In this document: positions 45,927-56,729 of the stretch, piece by piece
How positions within the stretch are numbered: position 1 is the first letter of the stretch
Layout of the letters: each line of letters opens with the position of its first letter
Assembly (NCBI RefSeq): GCF_030247195.1
Contig: NC_080670.1
Coordinates: forward strand, 164,310,080 to 164,374,079
DNA length: 64,000 nt
Reading direction: 5' to 3'
Source of the DNA: Topomyia yanbarensis
Taxonomy: Eukaryota; Arthropoda; Insecta; Diptera; Culicidae
Notes under the pieces: generated by a model
Databases searched by the model: none
What the model was told of the DNA's origin: nothing
The model's input: the letters and a program-made list of their open reading frames with translations, nothing else
Position numbers and translations under genes: made by a program

Positions 45927-47172
45927 TAGAGTGCCCGGTAATGTCGCCATGGAACGTGTTGTCTAGTGGATATGTGCTTTATTTTTTTTTATTGGTCCTA
46001 TTGAATGTATGGACCTAAGTTATTAGGACAGAGAGAAATGGTTTCCGGACGTGACCAATTCATGAACGCGCGAAAACGGACGTCTGTAGGTTCATGTTTG
46101 AGACAGCGTTTGAAACTTCGTGAGTGTTAAAACGTTCTCCTTATTACCGGGGTGTTATTAAGTTTGCGCGATCGCGAACGTAGGTGTGCGTTGTTAATCG
46201 CGAAGGGCTTAAGCGTTCGTATGTTAACGTGTTTGTCACGTGTGCTCGCGTTCATGTGACTTTGCGTGTACAACACTGGATTTTGTAACCGTGTGGCATT
46301 TTCTATATACGCGTGCGTTCTTGGATGGTCACGCGGACCTTCATTCTGAGAGTTAGTTTTTGGTGTACAATTCACGTTCTGACAGGGAGTAAGTTACCCC
46401 ATATCACTAGAGTCCTCGGTCATGTCGCCATGTAACGTGGTGTCCAATGGATATGAGAGCTTTCTTTTTTTAATTGATCCAATTGAAGGCATGGATATCA
46501 AGGCTGCTGATATCAAGGATAGATACATCCGGATTTGACCGATTCATGATCGTGCGAGTGCGGGAGTTTTTAGGTTCACGCTTGAGACCGCGTTTGAAAA
46601 TTTATAGGAGCTGAGATATTCACTTTATCACCGGTATGTTATCATGTTTACGAGATCGCGGGTGTAGGTGCCGGGGATGGTCGCGAAGGGCTCAAGCAAT
46701 TGTATATTAGCGTGTTTGTCACGTGTGGGTGGGGGCGAATAGCGAATGGGTGGGTAATGTTTGAGACCGCGTTTGGATGTTTAAAGATGACACGTTTACT
46801 TAACTACCGGGGTGTTTTCATGTAGGCGAAATCGCGGGCGTAAGTATATGTGGATTATTGCAATTGCCAGGTCGCGTTTGTGGCCAGGTTTGTGTTATCG
46901 CGAAGGCCACGAGCGTTTGTACCTATATGAGTATAGATAGCGTATAGTAGAGATATACTAATAAAAGGAATCATAACATGCCGAATAAAGAAAAAAAGAT
47001 GCAAAGAGCTTAACTAGAAGAGCATAAATTGAACAATACTATTTTGGTATACATAAATAATGGAAAAGCAAACTAATAGATGTACAAAAGAAACAGACTA
47101 ATGAAATAGAATAGAAAAACACATGTAACATGCAATCAAACTCGTCTAAATGCAGCAAATGTTGTATATTTA

Positions 47173-47486
47173 CACACCTAGAAAAAATCGTGTAAATTTA
47201 CGTCTCCTGACCCTGACATATACGAGCATCAAAAATGACTTACTTTTACGTTTCATTTTAATTTTACTTGGCGTTGAATTTCGCTAATCATGTAATTTTA
47301 CGCCACATATGGCGATTGTTCTGAATGGCAGTACGTGTAATTTTATGTCATTGCGCATGTAAAGTATATGTATCATGTAAAATTAAACGGAGTGCGCTTA
47401 TATTTCGGCATTTCGTGAATTACGGTTTACTAAATTATGTCATGCTTGCAATTACGTCAACGATAAAATTCATATTTTTTGGTGTG
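47173..47486. mobile_element. TA-flanked MITE with CACACC ends
   Basis: 314-bp insertion starting CACACCTAGAAAAAATCG and ending ATATTTTTTGGTGTG, flanked by TA at 47171-47172 and 47487-47488. Copy 1 of the host repeat has the empty site at 38573-38574. The interior repeats GTAATTTTACG/CGTAAATTTAC-type motifs. Confidence 0.9.
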
Positions 47487-47724
47487 TATCATTAACGACA
47501 ATTGCATGCTGCTAGACTTTCATCATGCTATGCTGGCCGGGAATGGATGGCTCACGTGCGTCGGTAAATTTATTTTACCCTAATTTTTCCAACCTCCAAC
47601 CTTCAAGAGGGCAAAATCTTCTTAATATAATTATATTATTAATAAACAAGGCGACTTTAAAAACAAATTATTTTCTTCAAACATTTGGATACCTTCAAAA
47701 AAAAGTCTTAAATTTTTGGAATGC

Positions 47725-48665
47725 GGGTCATTGCACGTCAGATTTACAGCTAACATTTTAGTTCCCTCCACTTTCTTTTGCATTCTTTGGCTAAAAATTA
47801 TTGACACGAATTTTTATTTTAGCTGAATTTAATATTTTTTCAAATTGTGAGTTTTTTAACTTTATAAAATATGTTTATAGATTTTATGAAATTGAACATA
47901 TTTCAATCACTGATAACTCAGAAACTATTAGATTTCTGGAAAAAGCATTAAATAATAAAAGTTGAGTTTTCGCATGATCTCATCGGAATTTTTTCGTAAT
48001 ATTTGCAGAATATATAAGTTACATATTGTATATTCTGCAAATATTAGAAGCAAAAATTTTTTTAAAGTTGAGCCCAAAAAATGCTTTTTTTAATAATTTA
48101 TAATTATATTGAGAAGATTATGTGAAAATTTCAGAATGGAACTCGAAGTATTTTACGAGACATTTGAATTATAACAGGACTATCGGGGTGTTTAGTGTAA
48201 AATTTGCTTGTTTCAAGTTTATAATTGTAATATCTCGCAAAGTATTTTGATATCCACTCCTCAATTTGTACACAATCTTTTTAACATGATTATAAATATT
48301 TCAAGAAAATAATAGATAAAAAAATTGGTCCAACTTCTAAAAGGTTCAATTTGTTTCTAATAATTGTAGATTTCATAAGTTATATATAAAAAAAAGTTTA
48401 TGTATTTTTTTTTGATTAGCTCATTTGAAAATGCAACTTTTTTTCTTTTAATATTTTCTTCCATATATCAAATCATTTCCAAGTTACTAGTGATTGAAAA
48501 ATAGTCAATTTTATAAACTACAGAAGTCCAAAAACTAATAACTTGAAAAAATATCATATTCAGCCAAAATAAAAAAATACGTGTCTATTATTTTAGCTAT
48601 GGAATGCAAGAAAATTTTTTGAAAGGAATTAAAATTTTGGTTGTAAATCTGACGTGGAATGACCC
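47725..48665. mobile_element. ~940-bp element with long inverted repeats, GGGTCATT ends
   Basis: Left GGGTCATTGCACGTCAGATT and right complement GGGTCATTCCACGTCAGATT open inverted arms that can be followed inward for more than 200 bp each (for example GCATTCTTTGGCTAAAA versus its counterpart near 48590). No open frame. Target duplication not resolved. Confidence 0.75.
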
Positions 48666-48730
48666 ATATGCAATATTATACAACATTACTTGGATTCGCG
48701 GGTCTAGATTACCAATGTCAAATCAAAGTA

Positions 48731-48987
48731 GCTTTGACCACATTGGCCACCTATGACGGTTCTTGAAGCCCCGGAGAACTTGCCAACTTCCAAGACACCT
48801 ATTTCTCAGCGAATTCTTGACCAATTTTTACAAACTTGATTTTAAATTAATGATAAGTACTGTATCTTTAATTTAAAGTCAAGTTTGTAAAAATTGGTCA
48901 AGAATTCGCTGAGAAATAGGTGTCTTGGAAGTTGGCAAGTTCTCCGGGGCTTCAAGAACCGTCATAGGTGGCCAATGTGGTCAAAGC
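48731..48987. repeat. near-perfect hairpin, 119-bp arms, 19-bp loop
   Basis: Arms 48731-48849 and 48869-48987 match as reverse complements at 118 of 119 positions (by eye; the mismatch is T/C in GATTTTAAATTA versus GACTTTAAATTA). The loop is ATGATAAGTACTGTATCTT. The arm sequence (GCTTTGACCACATTGGCC, GAAGCCCCGGAGAACTTGCC and so on) is GC-richer than its surroundings and does not resemble any other repeat here. Confidence 0.93.
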
Positions 48988-48989
48988 CA

Positions 48990-49630
48990 TTGACTGCTAT
49001 GAAATCTCATCAGATCTGACTTTTATTTCTGAAGTTATAGGTTAGGTAGTAAAGTAACACAGGAGTTTCCCATATAAACCGTTACAATCGTAATTCCTCA
49101 GAGGATACAAATCTGTTGAAATGGTTCATTTCAATTTACATTACATTACAGATCACAGCCATTAATAAAAAGAAAAATAGAGGTACAAGATGATTTAATT
49201 AAATAGGCTCTTTTCCACGATTTGTAAATAGAATTAGATGTCCTCTTAAAATATCGATATTGACATATTTTTAAAACGACCAAAATACACATCGTAATTA
49301 AATTCTTAAAATGTGCTCTGTAATATTGTAGTAACTTTAAAAAAACATACAAGCAAGTTAACTGAGCTAATGTTACCTATTGTTTGTTGATGAATAGCTT
49401 CGGTAATACTACCAATGAAATTTTGGTATAAACTAGGTTTCACATTGCCTATTTTTTGTGCATCTGATCAAAACGCTTTCTGTTTGGCATAGGTAACGAT
49501 TTAATTCATGCAAATTCAAATCTACCAAGGTACTAACTGTGCAATATAGTTGTGCATTGAATAAATTACACTAGCTTATGTTCCCCCAAGCACCGCTTCA
49601 ATTCGAACTAATCTAACTTTCCAATAAGCT
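48990..49630. other. upstream region of the visible CUB exons
   Basis: No gene seen. TCTAAC-type branch-point-like sequence and a pyrimidine stretch at 49600-49627 precede the first CUB exon, consistent with intron. Confidence 0.35.
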
Positions 49631-49632
49631 AG

Positions 49633-51426
49633 AGACGTCCGTCAACTGCAGCGGATCAGAAAATCGATTGCCATCGGAGAGTCTTCTCTTGCGTGACTTG
49701 TTCGGTAAGAGCCAGCTACAGTACATCAACTACAAGCTAGAATATGGATTACGTTACGATCCGAAAGTAGTCGAAAGTAAACGTCAGACGCCGCAACAGC
49801 ACCAATCGACGCCAGTGTTTCCGCTGGTAAATGCAAGCAATGAGGAAGAAAAGCCGACCCTTTCGCCAACGCCACCACTACTGCTGCTACTACCGGGAGA
49901 AGCGGTGATCGCGGAAAATGAAACCTCGACCAGTACCACACCTGTTCCCCCGCCATCGGTGTCGATTGGTCCGAACGACTCGGTCAGTAACGTCATGCGG
50001 CCACCCACGCGAATCGAGAATGCTGTTGCACTGATAGGGGAACGTTTGCAGAAACTTTTCTTGCACAGTTTAGAACCCAATACTACAGAGTCCCAAGTTA
50101 TTGAAAGGTTGAAATCTCCGCTGACCTTGTTCAGTGTGTTCAACGTGATCAAATTTGAAAATGCACCGTGTTTGGCGAAAAGGGACAACCAAGCTACGGC
50201 GTACGGAATTTGCTACCACGAGGTGGAGTGTAACCAGCTGGGAGGGGTGCCAATGGATCTATGTGCTGCCGGATTCGGGGTTTGTTGTGTTTGTATGAGA
50301 AAGAATTTGTTTAGAAAAAAGTATTTCTTTAATGGATCATTTCTTTCGCAGTTCAACTGGGATGCAGTGAACAAACTGCACAGAACATCAGCTATTTTCA
50401 AAGTCCCAGCTACCCGACGGCGGTTCGAACCAGGTTGGCCTGCAGTTTGGCCGTGGGTCTTCGCTGGAACGTACGGCAGGTGTTGCTGGAATTCGTTTTC
50501 TTCGAAATGGCACCTCCAGTTGATGGGAATTGTCTCAATGATCAATTGATCATATCGGTACAGAACAGCTACCGGAAGTATCCGATTCTTTGTGGCATCA
50601 ACAGTGGTCAGCATGGTGAGTGAAGTGTGAAAACAAACACAGGGAACAGACTTCCATGCTGGAACATATGAGTATTAAATAGTTGTAGAAGAAAATCAAA
50701 TTTAAATCCGTTATTGAATTACTAGCGCTACCATCCCAAACTAGAAATATAACGATGTCGGTCATTGTTTATCTGATCAACTGTCAATTCGATTAAACTC
50801 AGTAACGCATCTAGCGACAAATACCAAACTGGATGTCTGTACACCGTGTTTTGGGCAAAAAACTTATTTGTTTCTTTTTACTGTCAGTTTATCTTCAGAT
50901 CGATAGAGAGTATTCGCACTTTCTGTACTTGACGGCTGTTTCCAACTCTGAGGAACCGAAAGCATTTAATATTCGAATAATTCAGGTTAGTAACAAAGAT
51001 CAACTTGAGGTTTAACGAACAATGCTACGGAAATCGAAAACGAAAAAAACTAGTTTTAAAACAGCTTGCCGAATCTCCAGGAAAATCAATCAGCAGTACT
51101 GTAGCTGTATTCTGCCGCTATACGTATAACTGTCCCATGGTCTACGGGATTCCCTATATACATAGGATAATTATGCATATAACAGCAGTATTCTGACTAC
51201 GCTGATTGATTTTTTGAAGATTTAGCCAACGGTACAAAGAACTACTTTTTCGTTCTCAATGTTCCAGAATCAAAAGTCTTTATTTAAATGAACCATTCTT
51301 TAGATAGTAACACTGGAAGCTCCGGAAGGGTGCCTGCAGTATTTCGACCGAGTAAACGGGTATATAAAGTCATTCAATTATGACAACCAATCAGTAATTG
51401 TTCGCAAAAGGAATCCTAGCTACTTG
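49633..51426 (+). CDS. secreted-type six-cysteine plus CUB-domain protein, partial
   Basis: Four exons: about 49633-50292, 50352-50615, 50888-50985 and 51304-51426, with introns of 59, 272 and 318 bp. Donors are GTATGA, GTGAGT, GTTAGT and GTAAGT, and all phases join. The start of the first exon is uncertain (acceptors possible at 49628, 49632 and 49651). About 380 residues are visible. A disordered P/T/S-rich region is followed by VFNVIKFENAPC..GICYHEVEC..LGGVP..LCAAGFGVCCVF, a clip-like six-cysteine module. Then QLGCSEQTAQNISYFQSPSYPTAV...CSLAV...VLLEFVFFEMAPP...CLNDQLII...PILCGINSGQHVYLQI...LYLTAVSN..EPKAFNIRIIQ is a CUB domain. The last visible exon (IVTLEAPEGCLQYFDRVNGYIKSFNYDNQSVIVRKRNPSYL) begins the following CUB-like module. 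This layout is typical of insect extracellular CUB proteins of unknown ligand. Signal peptide and 3' exons lie outside or were not found. MITEs occupy two introns. Confidence 0.82.
50638..50848. mobile_element. MITE with CACAGGGAACAGAC ends, in a CUB-gene intron
   Basis: 211 bp with ends CACAGGGAACAGACTTCCA and the complement of CACGGTGTACAGACATCCA. Same family as 18173-18569. It fills most of the 272-bp intron between CUB exons 2 and 3. Confidence 0.7.
51112..51188. mobile_element. 77-bp palindromic micro-element, copy 3
   Basis: Starts CTGCCGCTATACGTATA and ends TATGCATATAACAGCAG. Inner GTCCCATG/CATAGGAT and central TACGGGATTCCCTATA. Flanked by TATT at 51108-51111 and 51189-51192. It lies in the intron between CUB exons 3 and 4. 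Confidence 0.85.
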
Positions 51427-51556
51427 GTAAGTAACAAATTGATCATTTTCTTTCCATAGATATCGAGTCCTACGTATCGTACGAGTCTTATCAATATTAG
51501 GATTCTTTTCGAATTATATGTTTGTTTTTCTGTGCTCCATGACGCAGCGTATTCTC

Positions 51557-51659
51557 TTTTCTTGAGACACCAACTGGAGCTGTAGAGCTTAGTTCTCGGA
51601 ATGACGTACTGCCAGAATCACTCAATCAATTGGAAACGAAACACAAAATGTCACCCACT
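51557..51659. repeat. long dispersed repeat, broken copy 3 (left part)
   Basis: Matches the start of 36641-38680 (GGAGCTGTAGAGCT, AGTTCTCGGAA, CCAGAATCAC). It stops at a CACCCACTTA junction and resumes at 55509, 3.85 kb away, after nested insertions. Confidence 0.65.
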
Positions 51660-51661
51660 TA

Positions 51662-51829
51662 CCCAGTAAAGTTCAACCGGAAATGAACTGGAATTCTGGT
51701 TGGTTCCAGTTCGTATACGGGCTCCAGTGACACAACCGATTCTAACTAGAATAGGTTGTGTCACTGGAGCCGGAATACGAACTGGAACCAGCCAGAACTC
51801 CGGTTCATTTCCGACTGAGCTTAACTGGG
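51662..51829. mobile_element. 168-bp foldback element with CCCAGT ends
   Basis: Nearly its whole length is a palindrome: CCCAGTAAAGTTCAACCGG, GAACTGGAATTCTGG and CTCCAGTGACACAACC on the left are matched in reverse on the right, with a ~16-bp centre (GATTCTAACTAGAATA). TA flanks both ends (51660-51661, 51830-51831). A related end lies at about 18311. Confidence 0.85.
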
Positions 51830-52465
51830 TAACACAAGTAGCAATTTTTGTTTCAGTAACTATTTCATAACCAGCTGGTAACAAAAAATAGTTGCTGTTG
51901 CAACTGACATCTAACTTCCTGCGCGACTCAAAAAGCGAAGTTTTAGGCCGATTTTCAACATAACTATGATTGAGCAAAACTGTAAAAACTAGTTCCCGTT
52001 TCGTTGCAATAACGATTTGAGAATAGCTAAATGAAATCATATTGTTATCAATATGTTGAATGTAGATCGCAACAAGATTACTTAATGATACCTTTTTGTC
52101 ATTCACCTGGTCTGTCAATCGCAACTGAAAAGTAACATATTTTCATGCAACTAGTTAAGATTATGTTACCAGTGGAAATGAAAATGAAGAACAAGTCAAA
52201 ATACATGTTGATTATTTAAATATGAACAGTAGCGTCACGCTTCATATCAAAAATTGCCAAAGAAGCATCAAATTTAACTGCGTATCAGAGTCTATCGAGT
52301 GATATTTTATTCCACTTCTTATTATTTCACGTGCTCTTGGTGAAACCAAATTATAAATAGTATTTAAAAACAATTTTTCAAGGGGAAAACCGAATCATAT
52401 TATAAATCCAATGTTATTCAATAAAACACACAATAATCATAAATCAGGAACATAACTTGCTTTAA

Positions 52466-52955
52466 GGTTCAAGTTACCTTTTTTGAGCATGTGTTAGATT
52501 TGAACGCTGGGTAGTATGGGTAGGAAAAATTGTGTTCAGCTTTGTCACCGGATTATCCATTTAAACCTTCTCAAAACTCTAAAAGAAGAATATCAGCCGA
52601 TTTATTAGATCACAACGATTCAAATCATACAAAATAGCTGCTGGAAAAACTATCGGTTTCGCTAAATGGTGCTTTTGAAAAAGTGGCTGTGATTTTTGTC
52701 ACACTACCACACCGTGCGGGGGTACGCAACACAACTGCGCAACGAAAAAACGACAGACACTTTTTCAAAAGCACCATTCAGCTAAGCCGATGGTTTTTCC
52801 AGCAGGTATTTTGCATGAATTGAATCGTGATAATCTAATAAATCGACTGATATTCTTCTTTTAGAGCTTTGAAAAGGTTTAGATGGATAATCTAGTGACA
52901 AAGCTGAACACAATTTTTCTTACGCACACTACCAAACCTTGAGGTAACTTGAGCC
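52466..52955. mobile_element. TTAA-flanked foldback MITE
   Basis: 490 bp with long inverted arms: GGTTCAAGTTACCT left, complement GGCTCAAGTTACCT right, continuing through AAAAATTGTGTTCAGCTTTG and AGAAGAATATCAG to GTGCTTTTGAAAAAGTG. Flanked by TTAA (52462-52465 and 52956-52959), the piggyBac-type target duplication. Confidence 0.8.
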
Positions 52956-53229
52956 TTAACGGTAGACTTTTATAAATGTTCGGGAGCCGGTTGAGGTTTT
53001 ATTTCCAATACAATAGAAAATGATGCATATAAGCAATATGGCTTTCAAGCCATACAGGGCCAAATTTTGGATGTGATTTTGGTGAATACGAAACAATGCG
53101 CTTTTCGAACAAATTTATATCAATGAGCAAAGATTTTTATTTGTAAACAACTATTATTCCAGCATACATTTTGTCTTCATCGAACAATTTTCAGTTTACA
53201 TCCAAATATACCTTTCCTTAATATGACCC

Positions 53230-55240
53230 TGTACTATACTATTTTTGCTGAAAACGATCTAGTCGTATTCTTGTCATACGCACGTATCAGGCACATGTCA
53301 TCATTATACCTTGAATCTCACTCACACGTATTTATGAAAGGCATTCGCAACACTGAATTGACCAATTCATAACTTAAGTTCAGCAAAATAATAATTAAGT
53401 TGTATTTTTGTTTGCATTACGTTGCGAAAATTCACTGATGACACCTCATGCGCTACACTTCATATTATACAGGCGTCGAACTGTACGGTGGCGCCAACTA
53501 TAACATGTTCGGTGTATCGGAAAAATGTAAACATGTGACATGTATGATTTTAACCAAATCTTTCTGTTGCCGCAGTAGTAGCATTAATATCAATAGTTGA
53601 ACTATTGGGTTATACTGCGAAGCACAGGGAAATATTATTACAAGACAATAAAAATAAATTATTTCCACTAAAATAGGAGCTATTTTAAATCAACGGCAAA
53701 TCAAATGTATTTATACTTGCGCATCTTATGAAAATGAATGGATAGGAATAAGGACTGAATGGTTATAGGAACTGAAATTGGTAATAACGCAACCAGTGGT
53801 ACACATACGTTCCGTTAGTGAACCAAGAGATTACAAATTAATAAATAAATTTAGTCGCCATTTTGAAATTTTTCCAAAAAATAGGAATTGAGAGTATTTA
53901 TTTACTGCAATATTTTTATCCATAGTAATACATTTATCGATAAAGGGTGCTTTCAACGTTTTATTTTTATTTTGGATTATTTGACGACTGAGTTGACATG
54001 TGATCAATCGACATTGCTCTTTTTCAATATGATTCATCTTCGAACTTGATTTCAATAAATCGATGGTCCGGCCGTATGACTTATTACACCACTAAAACTG
54101 AAACAAAAGGTGTTGCAAACCTTGTACGGTAATATTTAAAAAAAAAGCAGCTCTCTCCATAATTTTTGAAGAAAAAGACAAAATTTATAGGGTGCCACGG
54201 AGTTTCTAGGATATCTTCAGGCCACTCATCATACCGACAACAGGGTTTTGTTTGTTTTTCATACCCATTTAACCAAAAATTAGCCTTGTTCAAAAAAGTA
54301 ATTGTTTTATGTAAAATATCATTTGAGAACGTAGTTCAAGCGTAGATTTTTTCATGAAGGCTGCAATAAAAAAATTAAGGATACTACACCAACTCATTTG
54401 GTAAATAATCTCAATTGTAAATTAAATGCAACAAAATACCCATTATACCGCCGCACGAATTGGAAAAAATGTTTTAGTAGAACACTCTTAAATACTGTTT
54501 GTTGGAAAAAGCCCACTCAAGTCTACGAATGTAGAGTGGGTCTAAAAATACCGGAATTTTGTCTACATGGTTTGTTGACGGTCCCTTTCTGGGTGGCGTT
54601 ATCAAGAAATTTTTGCATTCATAGACAAAATGTCATTCAGCAAAACAATTACAAAAAAAATTATTTTCAAAATTGACATATCATGGACTAGTATTTTCAG
54701 ACGCTTCACATATTAAACAAGGAATTTGCAAAATAGTATAACTCCTAAAATCACGTTATTTTGTTTTCGGAAGGTAATCTAAGTAAATGATTTGTTTCAA
54801 ATTCATACTACTAGTTCCACCCCTCTTGTTCTTAGCTACAAAATTATTTTCTAATATATTAATTATATAATCTGTGTGGAAAGGATTTAATCGTTTCGTT
54901 CAAATTCAGCGATAACATACATGCTGTTTGTTTATATTTTTCCAAAATACCGAACATATATTTGGCGCCACCGTACAGTTCAATGCCTCTATAATATCAA
55001 GTGGAGCGCATGAAGTGTCGTCGGTTAATTTTCGCAATGTAATGCCAACAAAAATACAACTTATTTTTCGTTTTGCAAAGCATTAGTTGTGAATTTGTTG
55101 ATCCAATGTTGCGAAAGCATTTTATTAATACATGTGAGTTTGTGCTGAAAGGCGAAATGATGGTATGTGACGGATACATACGTATAACACGAATATGACT
55201 CTGTAAACTGAAACGTTTTCAGTGAGAATTTTGGTGTTGG
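53230..55240. repeat. long inverted repeat, ~300-bp arms
   Basis: About 53230-53540 and 54940-55240 are inverted copies. The best-conserved part is GAACTGTACGGTGGCGCCAA (53480-53500 and its complement near 54965-54985), followed by ATGTTCGGT and preceded by TTCATGCGCT/AGCGCATGAAG-type sequence. The interior (53540-54940) is AT-rich with no recognised gene; the 92-aa frame at 54398-54676 has no known domain. Confidence 0.7.
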
Positions 55241-55508
55241 ACAAATGTGTTATTGTCAAAATCTATATCAAAAAATCAAAATCGTAACTAAATTTCAACA
55301 AACTCTGCAGCATCAGCAATCATTTCGGAACATTAATGAACATGTTATAGCTGGCAACATAAATGACTATTTGGTGACAAAAGATGTTATTAAATAACAT
55401 TGATGTAATCTATGTTCAACCAGTGCAACAAAAATAACTTTATTGTTTTCTCGTTGCAACATAGTTCGGACTTAGACGATTAAAACTAGTTGCGGTTTGC
55501 TACTTGAG

Positions 55509-55690
55509 TAAACACTGCTTAAAGCCAATTGCAGCGGCCCGTGATTCTGATACTGCGTGTACGACTTTACGATCACGTGGGAACGAGCGTTTACTTGTTC
55601 GCGCTTGAGATAGCGTTGAGCCGATTATAAGTGAGGAGTTCCACGAAGATCCGTCCGAAAATCTTTAAAATCGTGACCGACCATCTTAGA
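55509..55690. repeat. long dispersed repeat, broken copy 3 (right part)
   Basis: Resumes with AAACACTGCTTAAAGCC, then GCGGCCCGTGATTCTGA, a CACGTG motif and GCGCTTGAGATAGCGTT, in the order of copy 1. A further possible piece is at 56930-57090 (GCGTGTATGACCGTGTGTGC). Confidence 0.55.
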
Positions 55691-55782
55691 TTCCAATGAA
55701 ACTTTACACGTTTCACCGTCATGCAAGACTAAATATTTTCCACAGGTAATAAGATTATTTTGACTCAAGAGCAACTTTTCAA

Positions 55783-55921
55783 GGCGATATTGTGAAACAT
55801 TTTAAAGTTACATGAAAACAACCAACATATGATTCAGCTATATAGTTTAACCAACAGACCCTATGGTTGAAATATATTTTGGTTGCTTTCATGTAACTTT
55901 CAAATGGTTTACAATATCGCC
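55783..55921. repeat. 139-bp inverted repeat
   Basis: Arms begin GGCGATATTGTGAAACATTT and end with the complement of GGCGATATTGTAAACCATTT; AAAGTTACATGAAA/TTTCATGTAACTTT and CAACCAA/TTGGTTG follow inward. Likely a small MITE; borders lack an obvious duplication. Confidence 0.65.
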
Positions 55922-55979
55922 TTAATGTCAAAGAGAATGTTGCACGAAAGTTTACGGGCCTTTTGAAAAACCTATTATT

Positions 55980-56725
55980 GTTGATGGAGAAACGTGACTA
56001 ACTTATGAAAAGGTCGTAATAAAACAAAATAACTGTGTTGTTAAAACAAAAGTTAAAATATCTCGAGAACTACATTTTAGAAAATTTTTGTTAAGAGCAT
56101 TTCGATTTAAAATGGCGTTTAGAATCATATTCAAAAAGAAAATTGTATTTTTGACTGCAAATAGTAAGAATTATAAAAAAATGTCAAAAGTTGTTGTTAG
56201 GAAAACTTTTTTATTGAAAGCTTCTCCATGATCCAAATACACTAAAAAGGTTGCTTTTACGTCTTTAAAACGATAAACATTAAATTTTTGACATTTTTTG
56301 ATGGGGTAACGCGAATAACTTTTAAAAAGAGCATAATTACACGAATTAATTGTTTTTGAAGTAGCAAAATTTCAAATATCTCGAAAACTATCGCATTTTG
56401 GAAGATTTTTGTTAAATGCATTTTGATTTTAAATGGTGCTTAGAATTATATTCGGTAATAAAATTACAAATAGTATGAAATTTAAAAATATGTACGAAGT
56501 GATTGTTAGAAAAACTTTTTTACCGATTTGTTCTCCATCATGCAATCACAATCAAAATGTTTCTTTTCTCTTTAGGTTTTTGGTAACAAAATGTAAAAAA
56601 ATAAAAAATGAGTTTTTTCGCAATTTAAATTTTTATTATGATTTTTGTTTTTTTTTTTTGAAAAATGACACAACATTTTTTTCAGTGTATATTTTTTTCG
56701 GACAGAAGTATTCATTCCCTGTAAC
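55980..56725. repeat. diverged tandem duplication, ~300-bp units
   Basis: Two units share, in order, ATATCTCGARAACTA, AARATTTTTGTTAA...GCATTT, TGGYGYTTAGAATYATATTC, TTGTTAGRAAAACTTTTTTA and CTTCTCCATSATSCAA-type blocks. They start at about 56060 and 56378. AT-rich and non-coding. Confidence 0.55.
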
Positions 56726-56729
56726 TTGT

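Larger units (their letters stand above)
44311..47593. repeat. long dispersed repeat with ~480-bp internal periodicity, copy 2
   Basis: High similarity to 36641-38680 along its length, interrupted by two TA-flanked insertions (44758-45926 and 47173-47486). It lacks the segment of copy 1 at about 37880-38150; at that junction (46716-46748) there is a short G-rich filler (GGGTGGGGGCGAATAGCG). The excess of TCGCG and CACGTG motifs is the same as in copy 1. Confidence 0.7.
51833..55508. mobile_element. 3.7-kb composite inverted-repeat element
   Basis: Ends CACAAGTAGCAA and the complement of CTCAAGTAGCAA, flanked by TAA (51830-51832, 55509-55511). The uninterrupted target in copy 1 of the host repeat contains CCCAATAAAACACTGC, so the TAA duplication is supported. 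A 3-bp TAA duplication would fit PIF/Harbinger, but no transposase was recognised. It contains a TTAA-flanked element (52466-52955) and long inner inverted arms (about 53230-53540 and 54940-55240). Confidence 0.65.

Noticed and set aside
51651..52124. 157-aa minus-strand frame
   Set aside because: Spans the foldback element and its junction with the 3.7-kb element; a chimera of two insertions.
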